In this document: piece by piece, positions 8,537-15,970 of the stretch
How the letters are laid out: each line of letters starts with the position of its first letter
Position numbering within the stretch: the first letter of the stretch is position 1
Source: Allomesorhizobium camelthorni
GTDB taxonomy: Bacteria; Pseudomonadota; Alphaproteobacteria; Rhizobiales; Rhizobiaceae
DNA: 64,000 nt
NCBI RefSeq assembly: GCF_011045125.1
Contig: NZ_JAAKZF010000001.1
Coordinates: 1 to 64,000, forward strand
Direction: 5' to 3'
The notes under the pieces: generated by a model
The model's input: only the letters and a program-made list of their open reading frames with translations
Databases searched by the model: none
What the model was told of the DNA's origin: nothing
Made by a program: the position numbers and the translations under genes

Positions 8537-9376
8537 CTACCCCTGTCTTCGCGCCATGAACGCCAGCCGCTCGAAGAGGTGCACGTCCTGCTCATTTTTA
8601 AGCAGCGCGCCGTGCAGTTTGGGCAGCGCGTTCTTCGGGTCGGCGCGCAGATCCTCTGGCGCGATGTCGTCGGCGACGAGCAGCCGTATCCAGTCGAGCG
8701 CTTCGGAGGTCGACGGCTTCTTCTTCAGGCCGGGCACGTCGCGGATCTCGTAGAACTGCGTTAGCGCCGCGCGCACTAGCGCCTGCTTGATGCCGGGATA
8801 ATGCACGTCGACGATTTTTCCGAGCGTCTCGGCGTCGGGAAAGCGGATGTAATGGAAGAAGCAGCGGCGCAGGAAGGCGTCGGGCAGTTCCTTCTCATTG
8901 TTGGAGGTGATGATGACGATCGGCCGGTTGGCGGCGCGCATCGTCTCGCCGGTCTCGTAGACGAAGAACTCCATGCGATCGAGTTCCTGCAGGAGATCGT
9001 TGGGGAATTCGATGTCTGCCTTGTCGATCTCGTCGATCAGGAGCACCACTTTGCGATCGGCGGCGAAGGCGTCCCAGAGCTTGCCCCGCTTGATGTAGTT
9101 GCGGATGTCGTTGAAGCGCTCGTCGCCGAGCTGGCTGTCGCGCAGGCGCGACACGGCGTCATATTCGTAGAGCCCCTGCTGCGCCTTGGTCGTCGACTTG
9201 ACGTGCCATTCGATCAGGTCGAGGCCGAGTGCGGCGGCCACCTGCCGGGCAAGCTCGGTCTTGCCGGTGCCGGGTTCGCCCTTGACCAGCAGCGGCCGCT
9301 CCAGCGCGATCGCCGCATTGACGGCCACCATCAGATCTTTTTCGGCGACATAAGCCGCCGTTCCTTCAAAACGCAT
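8537..9376 (-). CDS. MoxR-type AAA+ ATPase
   Basis: MoxR ATPases remodel or activate protein complexes together with VWA-domain partners. The 279-residue product shows Walker A GEPGTGKTE, Walker B VVLLIDEIDKAD, and the sensor region IVIITSNNEKELPDAFLRRCFFHYI with the arginine finger. I start it at the ATG at 9376 (MRFEGTAAYVAEKDL), preceded by GGAGCAGCGA. Earlier in-frame codons run into sequence without a ribosome site. It heads a nine-gene minus-strand block, and its likely partner is the VWA protein at 5562. Confidence 0.9.
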   Translation of the reverse strand: MRFEGTAAYVAEKDLMVAVNAAIALERPLLVKGEPGTGKTELARQVAAALGLDLIEWHVKSTTKAQQGLYEYDAVSRLRDSQLGDERFNDIRNYIKRGKLWDAFAADRKVVLLIDEIDKADIEFPNDLLQELDRMEFFVYETGETMRAANRPIVIITSNNEKELPDAFLRRCFFHYIRFPDAETLGKIVDVHYPGIKQALVRAALTQFYEIRDVPGLKKKPSTSEALDWIRLLVADDIAPEDLRADPKNALPKLHGALLKNEQDVHLFERLAFMARRQG

Positions 9377-9431
9377 TCGCTGCTCCATCTTTTTGCGCCG
9401 GACAGTAGGGTCGGGCTGGGAAGAGGGCAAG

Positions 9432-9569
9432 GTGCGTCCTTCGAGGCTCGCTGCGCTCGCACCTCAGGATAAGGACCGTGTGTGTTCGGCTAAACCTTCA
9501 AGATTGACGGTCGGCGCCCAACCTCCCTCATCCTGAGGTGCGAGCGCAGCGAGCCTCGAAGGACGCACC
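9432..9569. repeat. dispersed palindromic repeat, two inverted arms
   Basis: The arm at 9432-9472 (GTGCGTCCTTCGAGGCTCG...) recurs inverted at 9525-9569, with about 52 bp between. A third, diverged copy is at 12779-12860. This sequence is a common dispersed intergenic element of Rhizobiales. The arms would let the RNA fold into a long hairpin just upstream of moxR. Confidence 0.8.
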
Positions 9570-10225
9570 TCTCCCTTGCCACGCTGCCTTTCGGCCCTGG
9601 CCATTGACCCTTCGACAAGCTCAGGGTGAGGTAGAAGGGAAGACGGGCGGGCAGGAAAGCGCCGCGCGAATTCGTAAACAAGAACAGGCACTCCCATGCC
9701 CGCCCGTCCGGTGTCTGTCGCCCCGTCGGCCGATCACACGCCGTCTCCATGCTGCCCCGCGGATTGCACACGGACGTTTCATGGTCGCACGCACGGATAC
9801 TCCGCAAACCCGCCGTCCAGGCATTTGCGCCTGCCGCGGGAACGCCGGCCCGTCGGACGCCCTCAGGCCCGTGGGAACCGAATCCACGGGGAGAGGTCAC
9901 CGCCGCCCTACCGATCCCCGGTCCGGAACCGGTTCCCGCAAGGGCGATGCCGAGGATTATGCGGGAAGGGCAGGATGTGTGAACAAATCCGGTGCGAAGG
10001 TTCTTCCCGCCGGCTGTTATGCCATTGATCCGCAACAGTTCTTTTTGCGAATGGGCCGGAATGGAGGTGGATTCTATCCACGTTTGAGGTCGCCGCGCCC
10101 CCTTCACCGCCTTTGGCGGTTCCCCTCTCCCGTAAACGGCGAAAAGACGGCCGATAAATATTTCTTCAAGAACGCCCCGGCGCCCGCCGATCCTCTGGCG
10201 CGCAGGGGTCGGACGCATTATATTC
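9570..10225. other. noncoding region with repeat fragments, no gene supported
   Basis: No reading frame here looks protein-like on either strand; the longer open frames are Arg/Pro/Ser-rich and antisense-like. A second small dispersed element lies at 9607-9631 (CCCTTCGACAAGCTCAGGG). A fragment of the repeat that also splits phnK from phnL is at 10097-10143. From about 9690 to 10090 I recognise nothing, although several short inverted repeats suggest structured RNA or degraded sequence. Confidence 0.5.
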
Positions 10226-10227
10226 AT

Positions 10228-10393
10228 CCCCGACGGTCTGCGCCTCGCGGCAGGAGAGACATTTCCCCGGGGCCTTATCGATCTCAAAGGGAGCTGTCCC
10301 TGGGAAGACCCGTGGGTTTTCTCACACGGCGCCCACCTACTTTGTAGGTTCCCGGGATCGACTTCTCCACCGGTTGCGTGGATCGTCACTTCC
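10228..10393 (+). ncRNA. ssrS: 6S RNA
   Basis: 6S RNA mimics an open promoter and sequesters sigma70 RNA polymerase. The sequence has the alphaproteobacterial 6S pattern: CCCCGGGGCCTTATCGATC on the 5' side pairing with GGTTCCCGGGATCG on the 3' side, a large central bubble, an internal CCACCTACTTTGTAGG hairpin, and an outer GGAGAG/TTCTCC stem. It lies about 115 bp upstream of the 5-formyl-THF cyclo-ligase gene, the classic ssrS-ygfA arrangement. The ends are approximate. Confidence 0.85.
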
Positions 10394-10507
10394 CCCGACA
10401 TCGCAGCTCTGAATGACCGCTGCGCCGCGCATCGTGCCCGGCTGACCGTTGCGGCAACGGCCGGTTTTGTGCCAAGGACGACGAAACAGGCAGTTGAACC
10501 CGTCCGT

Positions 10508-11107
10508 ATGAAGCAATCCAACCACATGAAGAAGGCGCTGCGCATCGAGGCGCTGGCGCGCCGCGACGCGCTCGATCCGGTCTGGCGCATCGAGGCTTCG
10601 CTGGGCATGGCCGACCACGCCGCCGGGCGGATCGAGGTGGAGCCGGGCAGCGCCGTTTCCGGCTTCTGGCCGATGCGCTCGGAAGTCGATGTGCGCCCGC
10701 TGCTGTTCGCGCTGGCCGAAAAGGGCGCGCGGCTCTGCCTGCCCGCCATCATCGACCGGACCACCATTGTGTTTCGCGAACTGGTGCGCGGCGCCGAACT
10801 GGTCGACACGGGCTTCGGCACTTGCGGCCCGGCAGCCGGCGCCGCGATACTCGAGCCGGAACTGATGCTGGTGCCGCTTGCCGCCTTCGACGCGCGCGGC
10901 CACCGCATCGGCTATGGCGCGGGCTATTACGACCGCGCCATAGAGCGGCTGCACAATCTCGGCAAAAAGCCCCGGCTGATCGGCATCGCCTTCGACTGCC
11001 AGGAGGTCGGGCTGGTTCCCGACGAGCCGCACGATGTCGTCATCTCCGAAATCCTGACCGAGAGCGGATTGCGCCGCTTCGGCGCGCGGGACAATGTGAA
11101 CTCATGA
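10508..11107 (+). CDS. 5-formyltetrahydrofolate cyclo-ligase
   Basis: The enzyme converts 5-formyl-THF to 5,10-methenyl-THF using ATP, returning a storage folate to the one-carbon pool. The 199-residue protein has the family's LRIEALARRDALD start, FWPMRSEVDVRPL, and the phosphate-binding signature LAAFDARGHRIGYGAGYYDR. It lies downstream of 6S RNA, as ygfA does in many proteobacteria, and may be co-transcribed with it. I use the ATG at 10508; the one at 10526 is also possible, and neither has a good ribosome site. It overlaps ymdB by four bases (ATGA). Confidence 0.92.
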   Translation: MKQSNHMKKALRIEALARRDALDPVWRIEASLGMADHAAGRIEVEPGSAVSGFWPMRSEVDVRPLLFALAEKGARLCLPAIIDRTTIVFRELVRGAELVDTGFGTCGPAAGAAILEPELMLVPLAAFDARGHRIGYGAGYYDRAIERLHNLGKKPRLIGIAFDCQEVGLVPDEPHDVVISEILTESGLRRFGARDNVNS

Positions 11108-11928
11108 GACTTCTGTTCCTCGGCGACATGGTCGGCAAATCCGGACGCACGGCGGTATGGGAAAAGCTGCCTGGACTGATCGCCGATTTCCGGCTCGACT
11201 TCGTCATAGTCAACGGTGAGAACGCCGCCGGCGGCTTCGGCATCACCGAGGAGATCTTTCAGGAGACGCTTCGCGCCGGCGCGGATGTCGTGACCACCGG
11301 CAACCATGTCTGGGACCAGCGCGAGGCGCTGATGTTTGCCGCGCGCGAGGAAAGATTTTTGCGGCCGGCCAACTATCCCAAGGGCACGCCCGGCCGCGGC
11401 TCCGGCCTCTATGTCGCGAGGAACGGGGCGCGCGTGCTGGTCTCCAACATTATGGGCCGGGTGTTCATGCATCCCGAGCTCGACGATCCCTTCCAGGCCG
11501 GCGAGCGCGAACTGGCCGCCTGCCCGCTCGGCGAACAGGCCGACGCGGTGGTGATCGACTTCCACGCCGAGGCGACCTCGGAAAAGATGTGCTTCGCGCA
11601 TTTCGTCGACGGCCGGGCGAGCTTCGTTGTCGGCACGCATACGCACCAGCCGACCGCCGACCACCAGATCCTCAACGGTGGCACGGCCTACATCACCGAC
11701 GCCGGCATGTGCGGCGACTATGATTCCTCGCTCGGCATGGACAAGGAAGAGCCGCTCAACCGGTTCCTGTCGAAAGTGCCGAAGGGGCGTTTTGAGGCGG
11801 CGTCCGGCCCCGCCACGATCTGCGGCGTGGGAGTGGACATATCCGACCGCACCGGGCTGGCCGAGAGGATCGCGCCCTTGCGGATCGGGCCGCGGCTGGA
11901 GGAGACGGCGCCGGCTTTCTGGGGGTGA
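11104..11928 (+). CDS. YmdB family metallophosphoesterase (TIGR00282)
   Basis: The 274-residue protein is a YmdB-type phosphodiesterase, a family known in Bacillus to hydrolyse cyclic nucleotides. Metal-site motifs are GDMVGKSGR at the N-terminus, [24 protein letters not shown], and [16 protein letters not shown]. Its start overlaps the cyclo-ligase stop, a coupling conserved in rhizobia. It contains no signal peptide and acts in the cytosol. Natural substrate in this group is not established. Confidence 0.92.
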   Translation: MRLLFLGDMVGKSGRTAVWEKLPGLIADFRLDFVIVNGENAAGGFGITEEIFQETLRAGADVVTTGNHVWDQREALMFAAREERFLRPANYPKGTPGRGSGLYVARNGARVLVSNIMGRVFMHPELDDPFQAGERELAACPLGEQADAVVIDFHAEATSEKMCFAHFVDGRASFVVGTHTHQPTADHQILNGGTAYITDAGMCGDYDSSLGMDKEEPLNRFLSKVPKGRFEAASGPATICGVGVDISDRTGLAERIAPLRIGPRLEETAPAFWG

Positions 11929-12001
11929 CATTGACGTTCCCGGCGGCCGACCCTACTTCTGCGGAACATTTTCAGTCAGAGATTACCGGGGACTTTTCCA
12001 G

Positions 12002-12769
12002 ATGCCGATCATCGACTTTCTGGCGCCGCACTTTGCCTGGCTCAGCGATCCGACGGCATGGGTGGCGCTGGCCACGCTCGTCATCCTCGAAGTCGTGCTC
12101 GGCATCGACAATCTCATCTTCATCGCCATTTTGACCAACAAGCTGCCGGTCGAGCAGCAGTCCAGGGCGCGGCGGCTGGGTATCGGCGCCGCGCTGATCA
12201 TGCGCCTCGTGCTGCTCGCCACGATCTCCATCATCGTGAGATTGACCGACCCGGTGTTCACCGCTTTCGGGCACGGCTTCTCGTGGCGCGACATCATCCT
12301 CATCGCCGGCGGCCTGTTCCTGGTCTGGAAGGCGACGCGCGAAATCCACCACACGGTCGATCCGGTGGACCACAAGGAAGACATGGTCGGCCACGCCGTA
12401 ACCATGACCATCGGCGCGGCGATCTTCCAGATCCTGCTGCTCGACCTCGTCTTCTCGATCGATTCGATCATCACCGCCGTCGGCATGACCGACGAGATCG
12501 CGATCATGTACATCGCGGTCATCTCGGCCGTGACGGTCATGCTGCTGGCCGCCGATCCGCTGTCGAAGTTCATCGCCAAGAACCCGACCATCGTCATGCT
12601 GGCGCTGGGCTTCCTCCTGATGATCGGCATGACGCTGATCGCCGACGGCTTCGGCTTCCACGTGCCGAAGGGCTATATCTACGCCGCCATGGGTTTTTCC
12701 GCTCTCGTCGAGGGGCTCAATATGCTGGCGCGGCGCAAGAGGGCGAAGCCGGAAGGCAAGGGATCCTGA
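12002..12769 (+). CDS. TerC family integral membrane protein
   Basis: TerC proteins are multi-helix membrane proteins linked to tellurium resistance and metal (Mn) handling. The 255-residue product has about seven hydrophobic helices with the conserved acidic intramembrane motif [15 protein letters not shown], repeated in the second half as [15 protein letters not shown]. Both GID/SID motifs are expected to bind metal. No yybP-ykoY riboswitch is visible in the short 73-base leader. It follows ymdB in the same direction. Confidence 0.92.
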   Translation: MPIIDFLAPHFAWLSDPTAWVALATLVILEVVLGIDNLIFIAILTNKLPVEQQSRARRLGIGAALIMRLVLLATISIIVRLTDPVFTAFGHGFSWRDIILIAGGLFLVWKATREIHHTVDPVDHKEDMVGHAVTMTIGAAIFQILLLDLVFSIDSIITAVGMTDEIAIMYIAVISAVTVMLLAADPLSKFIAKNPTIVMLALGFLLMIGMTLIADGFGFHVPKGYIYAAMGFSALVEGLNMLARRKRAKPEGKGS

Positions 12770-12778
12770 GGCTATCCG

Positions 12779-12860
12779 GTGCGTCCTTCGAGGCTCCCCA
12801 GTCGAGTTCAGCCCGAGTCCGCAGGTCCCGTGCGGGCTCGCACCTCAGGATGAGGGCCGT
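12779..12860. repeat. dispersed repeat between convergent terC and VOC gene
   Basis: This is a third copy of the element at 9432 and 9525: GTGCGTCCTTCGAGGCTC...CTCGCACCTCAGGATGAGG, here with a longer and different centre. It occupies nearly all the space between two convergent genes and may serve as a bidirectional terminator. Confidence 0.75.
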
Positions 12861-12877
12861 TGTGTGCCGGCAGCGGC

Positions 12878-13240
12878 TCACCACGCGTCGGGCTCGCGCA
12901 CCAGGTGCACGATGTTGGCCGGGTTTACGATCCAGCCGCCCCTGAAGCCCTCGCCCAGCGCCTCAATGGCGTCACAGCGAACGACCCCTGCATTTGCGAG
13001 ATGGTCGGCTGCGGCCGGAAAATCGTCGGTGAAGAGTTCGAGCCAGACCTCCGCCTGGCTCATCATCGGCGCTTCGTCGATCCACAGTCGGTTGGGGCCA
13101 AGCTCGAAGCCGATCGCCGGCGCCTTGGCGGTGAACGGCTTCAGGCCGATGAAGTCGCGGTAGAAGGCTATCGTCGCCTCGTACTGGTGCGGCGGCACCT
13201 TCATGGCGATGTTGATGCCGCCCTTGATCCTCGCGGTCAT
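12878..13240 (-). CDS. VOC (glyoxalase/bleomycin-resistance fold) protein
   Basis: This 120-residue protein has a single vicinal-oxygen-chelate module pair: INIAMKVPPHQYEATIAFYRDFIGL at the N-terminus and AIEALGEGFRGGWIVNPANIVHLVREP at the end. The usual metal-binding His near the N-terminus is replaced, so catalysis is uncertain. It starts 14 bases after the SRPBCC gene stop and is probably expressed with it from the ArsR-controlled promoter. Similar VOC/SRPBCC/ArsR trios are common in rhizobia and have unknown substrates. Confidence 0.8.
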   Translation of the reverse strand: MTARIKGGINIAMKVPPHQYEATIAFYRDFIGLKPFTAKAPAIGFELGPNRLWIDEAPMMSQAEVWLELFTDDFPAAADHLANAGVVRCDAIEALGEGFRGGWIVNPANIVHLVREPDAW

Positions 13241-13254
13241 TGCTTCTCTCCCGC

Positions 13255-13740
13255 TTACTTGCGTTCGCTCGAAGTCGGCAATTCGCCGCGCATTTCGCTC
13301 GGATAAAAGCCTTCCCGAAGGTTGATGCCGTATTCGACATAGGCCTTCATGCAGGAGAGCATCTGCGACCAGCCCTCGCAGTTGCCGTAGGACGCTTTCC
13401 GGCCGGCCTCGTCCTCGCGCCAGCCGGACTCGGCTATGGTGACGAAGGTGCCGCCGTCGTCGAGCGGCTCGAAACCCATTTCGATGCGGGTCTGGTAGGG
13501 CGGCTTGACTTCGGGGCCGCTGCCATCCCAGCGCAGCACGATGCGCTTTTCGGGAACAACCTCGTCGACCTCGACGGGCACCTGCCCCCACCACGTCACG
13601 GTCGTGCCGGCGACCAGCGGAGCGCTGGCGCCGCCGAGCGTGGTGAAATAACCGCTGAGCTTGGCCGGATTGACCACGGCGTCGAACACTTCCGCGACCG
13701 GCTTGCCGATGCGCCCCGAAACCCTGAATCCGATAGACAT
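13255..13740 (-). CDS. SRPBCC (AHSA1-like) domain protein
   Basis: The protein (161 aa) has the START-like AHSA1 fold: RIGKPVAEVFDAVVNPAKLSGYFT, VTWWGQVPVEVDEVVPEKRIVLRW, and a C-terminal helix with EGWSQMLSCMKAYVEYG. Such proteins form a hydrophobic cavity and are very often paired with an ArsR regulator, as here, where the regulator is divergent. The start was set at the ATG at 13740, which has GAGGAG eight bases upstream, rather than the upstream codon at 13767. Confidence 0.85.
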   Translation of the reverse strand: MSIGFRVSGRIGKPVAEVFDAVVNPAKLSGYFTTLGGASAPLVAGTTVTWWGQVPVEVDEVVPEKRIVLRWDGSGPEVKPPYQTRIEMGFEPLDDGGTFVTIAESGWREDEAGRKASYGNCEGWSQMLSCMKAYVEYGINLREGFYPSEMRGELPTSSERK

Positions 13741-13771
13741 ATCCACAACTCCTCGCTTGTTTCGCACCGCA

Positions 13772-13790
13772 TTATGTTATAAAAACATAA
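13772..13790. promoter_or_regulatory. palindromic operator of the ArsR/SRPBCC divergent pair
   Basis: TTATGTT-ATAAA-AACATAA is a perfect 7-bp inverted repeat with a 5-bp centre. It ends one base before the arsR-type ATG and lies 31 bp upstream of the SRPBCC start. It is AT-rich against a GC-rich background, as expected for an ArsR-family operator overlapping both promoters. Confidence 0.7.
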
Positions 13791-13791
13791 C

Positions 13792-14115
13792 ATGTCAAGC
13801 CAAACGAATGAGGACAGCGTTTTCAAGGCGCTGGCCAACCACAAGCGGCGGGCGATGCTCGACGCGCTGAAGGAGGAGCCGCGCACGACGGGCATGCTGT
13901 GCGAGGCGTTTCCGGAGATGGACCGCTGCACGGTGATGCAGCATCTGAAGGTGCTGGAAGAGGCGGACCTGATCGTCGTCAGGCGCGAGGGACGCGAGCG
14001 CTGGAACCACCTGAATTCCATGCCGATCAAGGCGATTCACGACCGCTGGATCAGCGAGTATGCGGCGCACGCGATGAGCATACTGGACCGGCTGAAGGCC
14101 GATCTGGAAGGCTAG
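13792..14115 (+). CDS. ArsR family winged-helix regulator
   Basis: The 107-residue protein is a typical ArsR repressor without the metal-binding ELCVCDL cysteine motif, so it is unlikely to sense arsenite. The helix-turn-helix is RCTVMQHLKVLEEADLIVVRREGRERW. It is divergent from the SRPBCC/VOC genes and presumably represses them and itself through the palindrome that abuts its ATG. No Shine-Dalgarno sequence precedes this start, so the mRNA may be leaderless. Confidence 0.88.
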   Translation: MSSQTNEDSVFKALANHKRRAMLDALKEEPRTTGMLCEAFPEMDRCTVMQHLKVLEEADLIVVRREGRERWNHLNSMPIKAIHDRWISEYAAHAMSILDRLKADLEG

Positions 14116-14121
14116 CGCGTG

Positions 14122-14136
14122 TGATATTCAGGTGAT
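14122..14136 (+). repeat. 15-bp dispersed motif TGATATTCAGGTGAT, copy 1
   Basis: The same 15 bases occur at 29212-29226. Both copies lie within 10 bp downstream of a plus-strand stop codon and before a convergent regulator gene, and both are followed by a CGGC or CCGGC run. Its role is unknown. Confidence 0.6.
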
Positions 14137-14150
14137 GTCGGCGGCTTGCT

Positions 14151-14492
14151 CTATTCCGCGGCCTGCGGCGCGCCGATCCTCTCGGCGTGCTGCTTGCCCC
14201 ATTCGGCAAGCGGCACCAGCGCGTCGTCGAGCGAGACGCCGAGCGGCGTGGCGGAATATTCGACGCGCGGCGGAACTACATGGAACACCTCGCGGTGGAC
14301 CAGTCCGTGCGCCTCCATCTCCCGCAACTGCTGGATCAGCATCTTTTCGCTGATGTCGGGCACGAGCCGCTTCAATTCGCCGAAGCGGCGCGGCTCGGTG
14401 CGGATCAGCCACAGGATCAGCGCCTTCCATTTGCCGCCGATCACCGAGAAAGCGGGGCCGAGGCCGCAGCTTTCTGCAAGTTTTTTCGCCAT
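14151..14492 (-). CDS. HxlR family winged-helix regulator
   Basis: The protein (113 aa) matches HxlR regulators: Cys9 in ESCGLGPA, the GGKWKALILWLIRTEPRRFGELKR helix-turn-helix start, then ISEKMLIQQLREMEAHGLVHREVF and VEYSATPLG. HxlR proteins often use the N-terminal cysteine to sense electrophiles or oxidants. It is divergent from a glutathione S-transferase, which fits control of a detoxification enzyme. AGGAAAACC precedes the ATG. Confidence 0.9.
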   Translation of the reverse strand: MAKKLAESCGLGPAFSVIGGKWKALILWLIRTEPRRFGELKRLVPDISEKMLIQQLREMEAHGLVHREVFHVVPPRVEYSATPLGVSLDDALVPLAEWGKQHAERIGAPQAAE

Positions 14493-14541
14493 GGTTTTCC
14501 TCGATACTTACGTTCAGGTAGGTACCTTACTTTATAGTCGG

Positions 14542-14561
14542 TACTTGCTCACAATCAAGTA
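14542..14561. promoter_or_regulatory. candidate HxlR operator
   Basis: TACTTG-N8-CAAGTA is a perfect 6-bp inverted repeat in the divergent HxlR/GST promoter region. A second, imperfect pair of TACTTAC and GGTAGGTA half-sites lies nearer the regulator (about 14507-14526). HxlR dimers bind such spaced inverted repeats. Confidence 0.45.
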
Positions 14562-14627
14562 TTGCATAGGTTTCAGCGACGCCGCGCCGGCAGTCCGCGC
14601 GCGGTTCGCAATCGAAAGGAAAGAACC

Positions 14628-15335
14628 ATGGAACCTGTGCTCTTCTACGGTGTGCCGCATGGCTGCTCGTTCGGATCGATCGTCGCCCTCGAATGGCTGG
14701 GCGAGCCGTACCGGCTGTGCCGCATCGACATGCTGTCCAAGCCGGAAGGCGAGGCGTTTTCCCGCGTCAGCCCGCTCGGCGAAACGCCGGCGCTGCTGCT
14801 GGAGGACGGCCGCGCGCTGACCGAAAGCTTCGCCATCATGCACAATATCGGTGCGCGCAAGCTCGAGCGGAAACTCTGCTTCGCGCAGGGAACGCCGGAG
14901 TTCGACCGGCTGAACAGCGTGCTCGCCTATCTGCACACCACCTTCCACTCGGCCTTCTCGCCTGCGTGGGCGGCCTACAAGCTGGCCGAGAACGATCCGA
15001 ACCGGCAGGTGCTGCGGGCGCTCGCCCGCGACAAGGCGGCGCGCAGCTACGAGCATCTGCAGGACATGCGCGACGGCCGCGAGTGGCTGGCCGGCGGCGA
15101 CGCCAAAAGCCTGGCCGACGCCTATTTCATCGGCATAGCGCGGTGGGGTGAGGATCTCGGCCTGTTCGACCTAAGCAAGGAATATCCGCTCCTGCACCGG
15201 CATATGCAGAAGCTGGAGGCCGACCCCGGCGTGATCTTCGCCCATGCCATCGAGGACGAGAACCCGGCGACGAGCAGCGGCGGCTTCCGCGGCCACACCA
15301 CGCTCGACGAGCTGAATCCAAGGCTGGCGGCTTAG
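14628..15335 (+). CDS. glutathione S-transferase family protein
   Basis: The 235-residue protein has an N-terminal thioredoxin-like domain (VLFYGVPHGCSFGSIVALEWLG, then SPLGETPALLLEDGRALTESFAI, where ETPAL and the ES pair bind glutathione) and an all-helical C-terminal domain including WLAGGDAKSLADAYFIGI. A Cys/Ser near residue 12-14 could be catalytic. It conjugates or reduces electrophiles with glutathione. AAGGAAAGAACC supports the ATG at 14628. The divergent HxlR gene is the likely regulator. Confidence 0.88.
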   Translation: MEPVLFYGVPHGCSFGSIVALEWLGEPYRLCRIDMLSKPEGEAFSRVSPLGETPALLLEDGRALTESFAIMHNIGARKLERKLCFAQGTPEFDRLNSVLAYLHTTFHSAFSPAWAAYKLAENDPNRQVLRALARDKAARSYEHLQDMRDGREWLAGGDAKSLADAYFIGIARWGEDLGLFDLSKEYPLLHRHMQKLEADPGVIFAHAIEDENPATSSGGFRGHTTLDELNPRLAA

Positions 15336-15351
15336 GCACTTGCGAACGACT

Positions 15352-15371
15352 CTCCCGCCGCACGGCGGGAG
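15352..15371 (+). terminator. hairpin downstream of the GST gene
   Basis: CTCCCGCC-GCAC-GGCGGGAG forms a perfect 8-bp stem 17 bases after the GST stop and is followed by GGTTTGG. The U-tract is weak, so termination may be partial. Confidence 0.55.
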
Positions 15372-15457
15372 GGTTTGGCTCTCGCTCGATCTGGTTCCCC
15401 AGCTTCGCCCCGCCTACATTGTCGCTGACGGTCCGCAACCGAAAGCGCGAAGCAAAA

Positions 15458-15967
15458 ATGCTGTTCTTCACCGGCGACACTCATTTCGGTGACACGCGGG
15501 TCCTGCGCATAGACCGCAGGCCGTTCCGCTCGGTGGCGGAGCATGACGAGGCGCTGATCGGATACTGGAACGAGACGGTGGGGCCGGACGACGAGGTATG
15601 GCACCTCGGGGATTTCACCAGGGGAAGCGGGAAGAGCCGCGCGGACATGCTTCTCGCCGCTCTCAACGGGCGCAAGCACCTGGTCATCGGCAACAATGAT
15701 GACGAGGCGACGGTATCGGCCAGCGGCTGGGCCACCACCCAGCATTATGCCGAGATCACCGTCGACGGGAAGCTTCTCATCCTTTGCCACTATCCGTTCC
15801 GCACCTGGAACCAGATGGGCAAGGGTTCGATCAACCTGCATGGCCATTCGCACGGCAGGCTGAAGCCTGTTCCACGCCAGCATGATGTCGGCGTTGATGC
15901 CTGGGGTTTCCGGCCGGTCACGCTCGATATGGTGCTAGAGCGGCGGCGGGCACGGATGTCCGCGTAG
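15458..15967 (+). CDS. calcineurin-like metallophosphoesterase
   Basis: The 169-residue protein is a compact phosphoesterase: FFTGDTHFGDTRVL (metal 1 Asp/His), EVWHLGDFTRG, LVIGNNDD (GNH-type motif with Asn), LLILCHYPFRTW and INLHGHSHGRL. These are the five conserved blocks of the family. Related phage and bacterial proteins act on small phosphoesters; the substrate here is unknown. I start it at the ATG at 15458, since residues upstream are unlike the family. It converges on the MBL gene with three bases between stops. Confidence 0.88.
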   Translation: MLFFTGDTHFGDTRVLRIDRRPFRSVAEHDEALIGYWNETVGPDDEVWHLGDFTRGSGKSRADMLLAALNGRKHLVIGNNDDEATVSASGWATTQHYAEITVDGKLLILCHYPFRTWNQMGKGSINLHGHSHGRLKPVPRQHDVGVDAWGFRPVTLDMVLERRRARMSA

Positions 15968-15970
15968 CGT

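Noticed and set aside
9860-10030. cobalamin riboswitch
   Set aside because: The GCCACTG and AGYCAGGAGACC box sequences are missing, and no B12-related gene follows.
9490-10908. 472-codon minus-strand frame across the repeats, 6S RNA and the cyclo-ligase start
   Set aside because: It crosses a recognised ncRNA, dispersed repeats and the 5' part of a real gene, and the translation is low in hydrophobic residues and rich in Ser/Arg.
11929-12001. yybP-ykoY manganese riboswitch before terC
   Set aside because: The 73-base gap is too short and lacks the conserved GGGGAGUAG-type loops.
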